From assembly GCA_004565275.1 (NCBI GenBank), contig SDOX01000008.1:279327-343326 (forward strand): a stretch of DNA of 64,000 bases, in the 5' to 3' direction. Below, one piece after another: positions 1 to 8,658 of the stretch. Numbering within the stretch: the stretch's first letter is position 1; each line of letters begins with the position of its first letter. Position numbers and translations under genes: made by a program. This DNA comes from Nannochloropsis salina CCMP1776 (Eukaryota; Sar; Eustigmatophyceae; Eustigmatales; Monodopsidaceae). The notes under the pieces were generated by a model. The model ran no database searches. It had not been told where the DNA came from and saw only the letters and a program-made list of their open reading frames with translations.

Positions 1-1613
1 TAGGGAGAGAGCTGAAAACGAAATTCCGCTGTTGTACCTGTTGCTAGCATTGCTGGGAAACGAGGCTCGAGGTAGAGATGGTACGAGCCAAATCAGTGTT
101 TGTAATAAAGACAGACGTAGCTGTGTTGAGAGTGTTTTTGAAGACTCGAGTCCATCCGCCCTGCTCGTGATAGTGTTTCTCAGCCTCTTCAAGACGCCGG
201 CATGCATGTAGCCGGCGTCTTCTTCCCTTCTATCGGCTTGAGCAACCAGGGTGAAATCATCACCCTTTTCCCCTTCATACTGGTACCGCACAAGCCATTT
301 GGCCATCGTACGCATCGCTCCGAAAACGGCGTGGAGTGTCGTGAGTTGCGCTGCCGGTTCTTCAACCGCGTGCTGCAAGACCTTCGCGATGGCAGGGACG
401 TCCGAGTCCCGCGTGGAGGAAAGCGTCCCGGACTCATGCCACGAAAACTGGTACAAAAGGTTGATAGCCTCCAGGCTGACTTGCAGGCGCTTGTCCTTTA
501 GCGCCGCGTCTTTAAGTACGTGAAAGAAAGCCTCGGTCGTAGCAGGTGGTACATCTTGTCCGGTTGAAGAGGCGATGCAAGCACAAGTGCGAAGGTAGAA
601 GACGCACGCCAATATATCTGACAAAGCGTTTGATGAACTATGGTGATGTTAAGGGTACAGTCGTGGTTGAAAGTAGATTGTTGAATGTGTACGCCCTGAA
701 AAGACTCGACACACAGAGTTACAAACGACAAAGTGAGCATCAAGTGGAAAGTGAAACACGCGTCAACGATTAACAAGTGTTATGCTGCGCCCCATTACTT
801 CAGTTGTAACTCAATAACCATGTAGTTTAGCCCTGAGTGGTGTACGTACTGTATTTTCTTGTTGGAGAGCAAATGAATGGCCATCTCGGCTCTTGCGCTT
901 TTTGATTTGAGCGCCAGCTCCCATAACGCGGCATGGCATGCACGAGTCCCGTCATCGTTTGCTCTCAAGCTTCCAGGAGCGTGACATACCGTGTACATGT
1001 ATGCCATCCATTCCGGTGGACAACAATCGAAGTGCTTCAGTACATGTCGCATCATCAGCGATAGCGCACCCGACAGCGCTAGGATCTCGGCAAACTCCTT
1101 GGTCTTCTTACCGCTCCCAACAATCTCGCCACCAAGCTTCTCCAAAGAAGGAGGTAGACGTTGCAAATCTGAGCAAGACTTTTGCACAAGCGAGAGAGTA
1201 TCTAGGTAAACTTCCTCGCTGCGAAGCTCATCTTTTGAACGATGATGATGGTAGTACTGCGAAGACAGGAGACCAAGAGACTGTACCGCAACCACTTGTC
1301 TCGGAAAATAAGTAGCGGACCGAAAATCTGCAAGAACTGCTTCCAGAAAGATCGCTGCGTCGCATGTCCTTGCATGATGTGCGCATATCTCGGTGATAAA
1401 AAAATATACCAAGCGAGCGAGCTTCCTGCTGTCATTGTCCGTGTCTTGAAGTCGTGGCAATAGCTCAGCCAATGCTTGGGCAAAGTCTAGACTGTATGAT
1501 ATATCCTCTGTGTCTTGGCCAAGTTGATGCACTTGCTCACGGAGGATGTTTAATATCTTAGCGTTTTTAGGAGGTTTGCCCTCGCGGAGCTTTGCCATCA
1601 ATATTTCGCTCAT
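1..1613 (-). CDS. Helical-solenoid protein, weakly adaptin-like (3' end outside window)
   Basis: I do not recognise this gene with confidence. Exon 1 runs 1613-850 and starts MSEILMAKLREG. A GTACGT donor at 849 and a CATAG acceptor ending at 638 keep the phase (codon split 2+1), and exon 2 (637 downward) stays open to the window edge, so the C-terminus is missing. The protein is made of amphipathic helices with few charges between them. The segment KLARLVYFFITEI followed by RQVVAVQSLGLL has the spacing of the KKLVYLYL...IRALAVRTMG repeats of adaptin large chains, so an AP/TPLATE-like trunk or another HEAT/ARM solenoid is possible. That link is inference from a short stretch. No catalytic motif is visible. 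The next gene upstream on this strand is the CAF-1 subunit. Confidence 0.6.
638..849 (-). other. Intron in solenoid gene
   Basis: A 212-base intron with donor GTACGT and acceptor CATAG. The reading frame of both exons is open, stops occur inside the intron, and the join restores the frame. The same GTACGT donor is used in the PPAT gene at 42897. Confidence 0.6.
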
Positions 1614-2399
1614 ACCTGTGTCGACTGTCTTTATGTTGAAAAATTTGCCCTTAGCAAAACTTTATCTGTTGTCCAAAAGCGAGTGAGTATACTGACACGG
1701 TGCCGCAATCGTTTTTCTTCCGCTCCTTTGCCATGTGGTTTGCATGTTAAGACCGAAGTGATGAGTGAGATGATTCCATATCGGAATTAGGAATCCGGAG
1801 ATAGCATAATGCCGAGAATCATGCAAGTAGAGTGTAAATCATAGAAAAGAAGTAATTTTCGGGTGTTCCGCGTGACCAAAATGATTTAAAGCCGCTTATT
1901 TCATGTCGTTCCATCCTATGATATCAGTTTGCGTACAGCTTGCCACAGGCTTGTTCCCTTCCCTCCCGTAATGTCAGCCGCTTCCGACGGTACCCGTGCC
2001 ACGTTCATGTACAAAGTTATCACAAAGCTAGGCAAGCCATGCCGAGAATGTTTGTCCCCTGCAAGCCACTCTGCAGGGATCAAACAACTTCCCATATCGT
2101 TGACCTGCAAGCATGACTTATCCTGAATGTGGAGAGGTCATTTTATGGCATGGAGGAGTTCACATGATAGAATTGAGTACATAATATCGTTTATATTTCA
2201 CGGCATTGCCATTTTGTACTTGTTTTTGTCGCAACATTAAGCGATACAACTTAAAGCTATCGAGGGAACCTTTCAAGGTCCACGATTTACGCTGCACTGG
2301 GTTTTCGTTCACACTCTCTTCGCTGTATACGACAGAACACCATCCTAAAGTTGACCATACAGGGAAATCTTCGTTTGAGGCTCACCATCGACATTTCGC
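1614..2399. other. Intergenic region
   Basis: This stretch lies between the start of the solenoid gene and the 3' end of the CAF-1 gene, both on the minus strand. It should hold the solenoid promoter and the CAF-1 trailer. Short open frames here show no family signature, and I see no RNA gene or repeat. Confidence 0.5.
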
Positions 2400-5300
2400 T
2401 CACAATGTTGCATCCCTCTCCTCAGGTGCTGCTGCTCTGACTGCCCCTGATCTTTTCTCAGAGGCGATCTCGACCGTACATGCCGGAGAAAGCGGCGAAA
2501 GTCTCTGTAAAACTTCGCCAGATTCTGGCACCATTTGCCCCGAACCAGCCTCAGCGGACTTGACAAAAAACTTCGTGAGTACTGGTACGCCTTTGAGCGC
2601 ATCCTTTCCACCGCCCCCCGTTCCTGCCTTTCGAGCCCTCTTGCATGGATGGTCTTTTAGCACGTCGCACCCCGAAGCATTCCCCTCTGCGTTGCCCTGC
2701 GCCATCGCTTTGGACTCACGTCCACTACAGACAGGTGCACCCACAAGCGGGACCGATTCCGAATCCGAGACTGCCGTGGGTGAAGGTACTGCGGAGTCAT
2801 GTGCAGTACCACTCGGGATATCGCTCGGGTTACTCTTTTTGGGCGCGACCTTGCGTTTTCTTGGTGCTTTTGCTCCTCCACCCTTACAGCCCACACTATT
2901 CGCCTTACTGCCAGTTGTTTTGTCCACCGGAGGGGTTGGGACAGAAGGATGCTGGTAGCGTTGTAGCTGGTATTGATCGATCAGCTCCTGCTTTACTGCC
3001 CAAATCGCTTTACCAGCAGTGGTGCCTTCACCACCTGTCACTTTGTCGGCACTTTTTTCGATAAGAGTCCTGACCTGGGCCTTGGATGCCGCTTTTGGGT
3101 GATCTCTTAGGAACGATTCAGTGATCTTGTCTTTACCAAGTCGACTCCCCTCAACCATTTTCAAGAGCTCCGGGACCAGGGCTTCCTCTAGCGTCTTTGA
3201 GCCCCGAGCTGCTTTTCCATTCGATGAACCTTTTTGGTCCCCTTTCTTAGCAACTGAGGATTTTTCCTCCTGGGTCTCGTCACCTTTTGATTCTCCCTGT
3301 TGCGGGGTCGTGTCGGAAGAACCCACGACTGCACCCATACCCCCAGGATTAACCTCACCCTCCTCCGCCGGCGCACCAAAATAAGGCAATTTAATAGGGA
3401 GACTCCCGGGCTGAGTAGGGATTACGCGAAGATCTGCCAGTGCAGGACGAATGCGTTCGTCGACGATGGGCCGTTCAGCTTCAAAGTTGGCGTCAAAGAA
3501 ATGCACACCCACACGGACAAAGCCTCGGTCTTCGGAGCACCCTGGCCGGTTGCCCGTCCCCTCCTCTCCGTCGCCCCCGTCGACGTCATCCTCCCGCTCC
3601 ACTTCATCGTCGCGCGCCAGCCACCCGTCCGTGTAGTCCAAGCCGTCGTGAGGGTCCTGGTCCTCCTCCCGGTCGTTCTCGGCCGTCACAGAAAGGTTCT
3701 CGCCGTCACCGTCTTCCTCCCCTTCCTCCCAGTCCTCTTCCGAATCGTAGTCGTAATCAAGCAGCTTGGATTTTCCCCAGAAATGCCGAGGCCTGACTTC
3801 TCGGCTGCGTCGCGACCAGGTCCCGTAGTAAGGCGGGCGCACGTCCTCGGCAAAAGAAAGAAATTTCATGGCATTCCACAGGCGCTTTTCCTCCAGCACG
3901 GCGAATTCCGGCTGTGCCCACATGCCCCCCTCAGCGGCCCTGTGCGTCACCGTCACATGTACCGTCTGAAACCGATGGGCTTTGTGCTGCGGGTTGCGCG
4001 GTGTGCAAAGCGCAGTCTTGCCGCGCAATCGCAGGTCTTTCAAGAGTTCCTCTCGGTCCATGGGGCCTTTCTTCAGTATGGCATCCATTATCTCCACCTT
4101 GGCTGCAATAGCCGTCTGGACGTCACCGATGCCGCCGCCATCCTCCCCTGTCTCGCCGCCCATTTTTGCACCCGGAGCCCCTTTTGCGTCTCCAGGCAGA
4201 AGGCCGCCGAGAAGAGTAGAGGGTCCCGACAAGCTCACAAGCCTACCAGGGTGCACCTTCTGTGCTGTGTCCGGGGCGGGCGCTTTGGCCTTGAAAAAGG
4301 CGGAGATTGCGGGCTGTTTCACGTCCAACGCCGTGACACATTTTTTTTTCCCACTTTCGTCCCCGTCGTCTCCAACAGCCGCTGCCGCCGCGGCCGCAGC
4401 CTCTTCCTTCTGCCTCTTCTCCTCTTGCCGCTCCTTTTCCTTCTGTTCCCGCTCCTCCTTCTTGCGTGCCTTCTCCTCTTGGCGCGAACGGGCTTTTTCG
4501 GCTTTTTCGGCCACAGCCCTCTGCCTCTCCTCGTGCTTCTTCTCGGATAGAGCTTGGCGTTGCTTCACAAGCTCCATCTGGCGATCGAGGGCCAAAACCT
4601 TTTCCTCTGCTTGCCCCACCAGGGCCGTGTTGGACGGGTCCTTGCGGATGGTCTTGATCAAGTGCGACAGTGCTCTTACGTGCTTCCCCAGGTTGGCACG
4701 CGCGGCCCGAGCCTCCCGAATCGCCTTCACTCCATCGGCGGAGGTGGAGAGCAATTCATTTTGTACCACTTCCCAACGCCAGACTGCTTGATGGTCAGTA
4801 TCTTCGGAGGCAAAGGCTGCACGGGGCTTGATTCCGTAAGCTTTTCTCTCCGCCAACAACCGTAGCTTGGTTCTGAGCGCGTCCTCTGGGATCTGCAAGA
4901 CGCCAGGGACTGACCGGGCGGTCGCAAACTCGGAGATTTCACGCAGCAGCAAGGAAAGTGGCAAGGGACTCCCTTGCACGAGCCGCGCTATGAGGGGGAG
5001 GACGCCCTCGGGCACAACGCGCTCCCCCCCGCCTGTCACGGATTGGCCGGCGCGGTCTTCGGCACCCGCGCGCGTTGCGGCCGGTGGGGAATGCTCGGAT
5101 CCCTCCCCTTCCTCGACCGCCGGGGTGGAGTCACTCTCCTTCTCCTGACCCGACTCGGCCATTCCAGCGGCAGCGGCCTCGTCACTATCCTTCTCCTGAC
5201 TCGACTCGGCCATTCCAGCGGCAGCGGCCTTGGGGGTGCTGGAAGGCTGCTGCCTTGCTGCTCCTTCGCAGATGGGCAGGCGACACGCCCGGGCGGCTTC

Positions 5301-6356
5301 CAGCACTTCTTCCACACCCACCCTATAGTCGCTCTCGACCGAGCCTCGGTGCGCGCACGCGGCCAGCAGTTTCTCAAGCTTGTCTTGGTAGGCGGCCTCC
5401 ATGGGAGTCGCCGGTGCCTCGCCTTCTGTCTTGCTCGAGCCGGCAGTCGCTCCTCCCGCCCCCGCCTTCTGTCCCTCGCCTCCCACTTTCCTGCGCACCG
5501 TGGGCGTCCGCTTGCTGGCCTTGGGCGGACGCGTGGCAGCGGTCGAACTCATGGGGGCAATGGATGTATCTGTGGGTGATAGCGTCGATTCCTTGCCCTC
5601 ACCGGCGGCGGGGCTTTTCTCTTTCCCCTCATGCCCCTCGTCGTCACTGATGACCATCAGGTCTTCGCGCATTTCGCTCACTTTTGTATCTGGCTCTGAT
5701 GCCGGCGCCGATAGCTGTGGCCCGCCCGGGCAGTCGGCTACCACTTCTACCTCCTCCTCCTCCTTTCCACTCCTCGAGAAGCTCGCCGCGACGGCGTCCT
5801 TTGTGCCCTTGCTGTCCTTCCGGGCCCTGCTCGAGGAGCGACTCGGCTCTGGCGTCAACATCGATGCCGGCGTGGCCGCGGGGGCCGGGTCGGTAGAGGG
5901 CTTCGTGGCTTTGGCAGCGGCAGCGGCGCTTCTGGAAGCGACTCTTTTCTTGGACAGGGGCTTTCCCCTCGACATCGTCCTGGGCCCTCGACTCGGTGCG
6001 GGCGTCGTCAGAGGGTCTCGGACGCGGCTGCCGTGCTCCTGGTCGGGGGGGTTCTGTTCCGCTTCCGCAACACAGGTTCCCGCATTATTGCCGTTCATGA
6101 GCTCTCTCTCCCTTGTTGGGGACGATCCGCGTGCCTCACACTGCCGCTCCTGCGCTTTGCCTTCCTCGCCTTCCTTCTCTTCTTTGGTGGAAGCCATTGC
6201 TCCTACAGGCGACATAAACATGCCGCCACCATCCCCTACCCGAATGTTTGCACACGGGGTGGAATGATCATTTTTGCCCGTGTTCCGACAGCTCTCGCCC
6301 TCCGTCCCTTTCTTGGCGCCCCCAAAAAAGGAAGTCAGAGCTACTTGTCCTTTCAC
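2400..6356 (-). CDS. CHAF1A: Chromatin assembly factor 1 large subunit (p150/CHAF1A/FAS1)
   Basis: An uninterrupted 1318-residue protein. CAF-1 p150 deposits H3-H4 on newly replicated DNA through PCNA. The N-terminus holds a perfect PCNA-interacting box, QVALTSFF (residues 4-11). A long low-complexity region follows, then a KER helix of Lys/Glu/Arg (about 600-660) ending in polyAla, and a second PIP box QPAISAFF (about 681). The diagnostic CAF-1 block is MKFLSFAEDVRPPYYGTW near 830, followed by LLDYDYDSEEDWEEG and a long acidic tract that binds histones. A winged-helix region (about 1058-1105, KDKITESFLRDHPKAAS) precedes a basic tail with VLTKFF (about 1257). The lack of introns contrasts with smaller neighbours. 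Family assignment is firm; the roles of the second and third FF motifs are inferred. Confidence 0.93.
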   Translation of the reverse strand: MKGQVALTSFFGGAKKGTEGESCRNTGKNDHSTPCANIRVGDGGGMFMSPVGAMASTKEEKEGEEGKAQERQCEARGSSPTRERELMNGNNAGTCVAEAEQNPPDQEHGSRVRDPLTTPAPSRGPRTMSRGKPLSKKRVASRSAAAAAKATKPSTDPAPAATPASMLTPEPSRSSSRARKDSKGTKDAVAASFSRSGKEEEEVEVVADCPGGPQLSAPASEPDTKVSEMREDLMVISDDEGHEGKEKSPAAGEGKESTLSPTDTSIAPMSSTAATRPPKASKRTPTVRRKVGGEGQKAGAGGATAGSSKTEGEAPATPMEAAYQDKLEKLLAACAHRGSVESDYRVGVEEVLEAARACRLPICEGAARQQPSSTPKAAAAGMAESSQEKDSDEAAAAGMAESGQEKESDSTPAVEEGEGSEHSPPAATRAGAEDRAGQSVTGGGERVVPEGVLPLIARLVQGSPLPLSLLLREISEFATARSVPGVLQIPEDALRTKLRLLAERKAYGIKPRAAFASEDTDHQAVWRWEVVQNELLSTSADGVKAIREARAARANLGKHVRALSHLIKTIRKDPSNTALVGQAEEKVLALDRQMELVKQRQALSEKKHEERQRAVAEKAEKARSRQEEKARKKEEREQKEKERQEEKRQKEEAAAAAAAAVGDDGDESGKKKCVTALDVKQPAISAFFKAKAPAPDTAQKVHPGRLVSLSGPSTLLGGLLPGDAKGAPGAKMGGETGEDGGGIGDVQTAIAAKVEIMDAILKKGPMDREELLKDLRLRGKTALCTPRNPQHKAHRFQTVHVTVTHRAAEGGMWAQPEFAVLEEKRLWNAMKFLSFAEDVRPPYYGTWSRRSREVRPRHFWGKSKLLDYDYDSEEDWEEGEEDGDGENLSVTAENDREEDQDPHDGLDYTDGWLARDDEVEREDDVDGGDGEEGTGNRPGCSEDRGFVRVGVHFFDANFEAERPIVDERIRPALADLRVIPTQPGSLPIKLPYFGAPAEEGEVNPGGMGAVVGSSDTTPQQGESKGDETQEEKSSVAKKGDQKGSSNGKAARGSKTLEEALVPELLKMVEGSRLGKDKITESFLRDHPKAASKAQVRTLIEKSADKVTGGEGTTAGKAIWAVKQELIDQYQLQRYQHPSVPTPPVDKTTGSKANSVGCKGGGAKAPRKRKVAPKKSNPSDIPSGTAHDSAVPSPTAVSDSESVPLVGAPVCSGRESKAMAQGNAEGNASGCDVLKDHPCKRARKAGTGGGGKDALKGVPVLTKFFVKSAEAGSGQMVPESGEVLQRLSPLSPACTVEIASEKRSGAVRAAAPEERDATL
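5137..5232 (-). repeat. 51-base in-frame tandem duplication in CAF-1 gene
   Basis: A 51-base unit is present almost twice (for example cgactcggcc at 5151 and again at 5202). On the minus strand it encodes AAAAGMAESSQEKDSDE followed by a near-identical 17-residue copy. The small divergence suggests a recent slippage duplication within a disordered region. Confidence 0.8.
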
Positions 6357-7285
6357 CTGAGTTCAATCAGGCAGTACGGAAATGTGAGAAATCCATTAGA
6401 CTGGAGTACGACGGCAGTCGACGCACCATCTTCCTTCTCCTCAGGTCTTAATTTTGTAGGAAGAAATTCGAACATAAAAAATTCTAGGGCACTAAAGTGG
6501 TCTGAGCATCACCTGTCTTTTCCTCCATCCTTCTACGAGATGGTAGGAGGGATCAAGGCATCAATTTCACACCCGCTTACTCACCGGCAACTTCGTTTTG
6601 CCCTTTGGGATCTGATCTCGTGTACTCGCATCAGTCTTCTGACCTACCCCGCCGGTCATCCTTTCAATTCCAAGATCAGTGTTTGTATGCACGCTGTCGG
6701 CGGGAGATGGGTGATCGCTGAGTATTGGTTTGGCGGTTGACAAATGCGAGCGCCGCTCGTACTATAGGCTCTAACACAGCACACAAAACGCGAGGAAAGC
6801 AGTATAAAGCCAGAAATTGGGAAAAATACTCTTGTCAGCCCTATGTTTGCGTAAAGGAGGACCCGCCAAGTGAGGCGACGAAGGAAAGAAAAAGCGAGGC
6901 GGAGGCGAAGGGGCGAGCGCTGTGTCTTTCGGGCGCAAAGAGGGGAACGTTCGACCAACCAACAAGTCCGCGCGCGCGACAATGGATGGCACCATGAGAA
7001 TTGGAACGTGCGTGCAGGCGTAGGGCGTGTGCTTTTCGGCATTCTCTTCCCTTCGTAATCGTTTGAGGCCGGACCTTTTTTAAGCCCCCTTCCGCCGTCT
7101 CGCTTCATTCCCGCCCTCGCCCACACCTCATCTCACAAATTTCACGCCCCCCACCGCAATTGACGCGCTCGTACATACCTACCCCGGCATGGACCAAAAC
7201 TTTGCTTTCAGCAACTTGGAATCTTACTCTCTTGTTGTCTCCAGACAGGGACCTTCTCGGCTGTTTAGCAACACTATTCGTGATC
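6357..7285. other. Divergent intergenic region CAF-1 / NNF1-like
   Basis: Both flanking genes start away from this stretch, so it should hold two promoters. Open frames on either strand here (for example 6656-7126 minus) have no recognisable domain and an Arg/Ser-rich composition typical of chance frames. I see no RNA gene or repeat. Confidence 0.5.
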
Positions 7286-8231
7286 ATGGAGAACGCCAGT
7301 GCCCAAACCCCTACTGCTAGGATGAAGCATCTGCGAACATTGTTTGTGGACAAATACCTGGAAAGTTCCACGAAGCACCTCTGTACCACTGACATACCGG
7401 TACGGAGTCCGTTTCCGGGAAGAAAGAGCCTTGTGTGTAAATTAATTGAGGGGTGCAAACGTATTTTATAGCGATTGATGTTTCCCTCCCTTCTAAGTCA
7501 TCATGTCACGCATCCCTGGCCTTTGCTTCACGATTACTGCACATCTTTCTTCACTTTTTGTCACTGGCGAACAGGAAGCGTTTGGAGATTTGAAAAGCCA
7601 GTTGGACGGGCCCTCTTTCAACATCTTGATGACAATGGTGAAAGAAAAAATGCAAGCTTTAGGACCCTTTGCTCACAGGGAATTTCAAGAACTATGCACC
7701 GAGCTGGGTCTGGAAGATAAATTTCGTCAAGTGGAGGCAGAGATATCGGAGGCGGCAACTCATCGCGAAGCGGCCAGTCGCACGAAGGGGAGGAGAAAGG
7801 CACGTCCGGGGAGAGTGGGAATGAATTCGACGGACCCCCAGGAACAATTTGGAAACGAGAACTGCAATGACAGTGTGGCGGACGACATGCCTCCTGAAGA
7901 TTTAGCGCGGCACCGGCGAATGGTCATTAAGCGCAAGGAGCTGGCCGAGCTGCGGGGCATGCAGGAGAGGGTAGGTCGATGTAGGGGGTCCAGAGGGGAA
8001 AGCCGTGACTGCGTGCATCCTTCGGATTGGGTGGCCTCCTGAAGATGCCCGCGACCATCCAACCCGCCTCGTCGTCTTATTGTCTCTGCCACCACACAGG
8101 AGGTCACTCTCTTACGCGATGCGGAGGAAAGCTTGAAGGCCACCAAGGACAAGATGCGGGCGGTCTATCATGACATGAGCTCGTTGGCTCCTGAGGCACA
8201 AAGACTCCTGCAGCGTTGTACCGAAAATTAA
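7286..8231 (+). CDS. NNF1/PMF1-like kinetochore (MIS12 complex) protein, putative
   Basis: Three exons: 7286-7399, 7575-7970 and 8100-8231, all joined in phase 0 with GTACGG, GTAGGT and CAG borders; 213 residues. The layout matches PMF1/NNF1: a short helix pair (MKHLRTLFVDKYL), a helical block ending in EFQELCTELGLEDKF and an E-rich segment, a basic linker, then a C-terminal coiled coil (RKELAELRGMQER to EAQRLLQRC). NNF1 pairs with MIS12 to link centromere chromatin to the NDC80 microtubule complex. The similarity is in pattern and length (human PMF1 is about 205 residues) rather than strong identity, so another small coiled-coil subunit remains possible. The start at 7286 is the first Met whose frame leads into the conserved helices. 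Confidence 0.55.
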
Positions 8232-8658
8232 ATATTCGTCGTTATCAAATTAAGTGGGAGCGAGTGTAGGAAACGGTCCATCGTGTGGAGGAAGCCTGTG
8301 TAATATTTCTCGCGCAAAAATACGGAAGCGAGCAATGAAAGGCCAGACCTGCCTATGAGAGGATGGAGGGATAGAAAGTACTGTACCGGACTTTCTGATG
8401 TGTATACACAAAGATATCGACTTGCGTCAAACAAACAATCATTTCACAAATGGCGAGCCTAGCTTCAATGTGACACCCGATTCTACCTCTAGCTATTTCT
8501 TCAATTTGTCCCAATGTACACCTCATCATTACACTTCCTTCTCTCCAGTGAACAAGGAGAGAATACAGAAAACGCCTCAACATTTCTCATTACTTTCCCG
8601 GCAGCCCCATGGTATCTTAAGCAGGCCGCGTGGCTGTCGTTTGTTAAGTCCCCGAGCC
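8232..8658. other. Convergent intergenic region
   Basis: The NNF1-like gene ends at 8231 and the GRAM-VASt gene ends at 8659 on the opposite strand. Only the two 3' trailers are expected, and I see no further gene. Confidence 0.6.

Noticed and set aside
5036-5579. Proline/arginine-rich frames opposite CAF-1
   Set aside because: Antisense shadows of the high-G+C CAF-1 low-complexity region.
6656-7126. 156-codon frame on the minus strand upstream of CAF-1
   Set aside because: Arg/Ser/Leu-rich composition typical of chance frames, no domain, and it lies in the promoter region of two genes.
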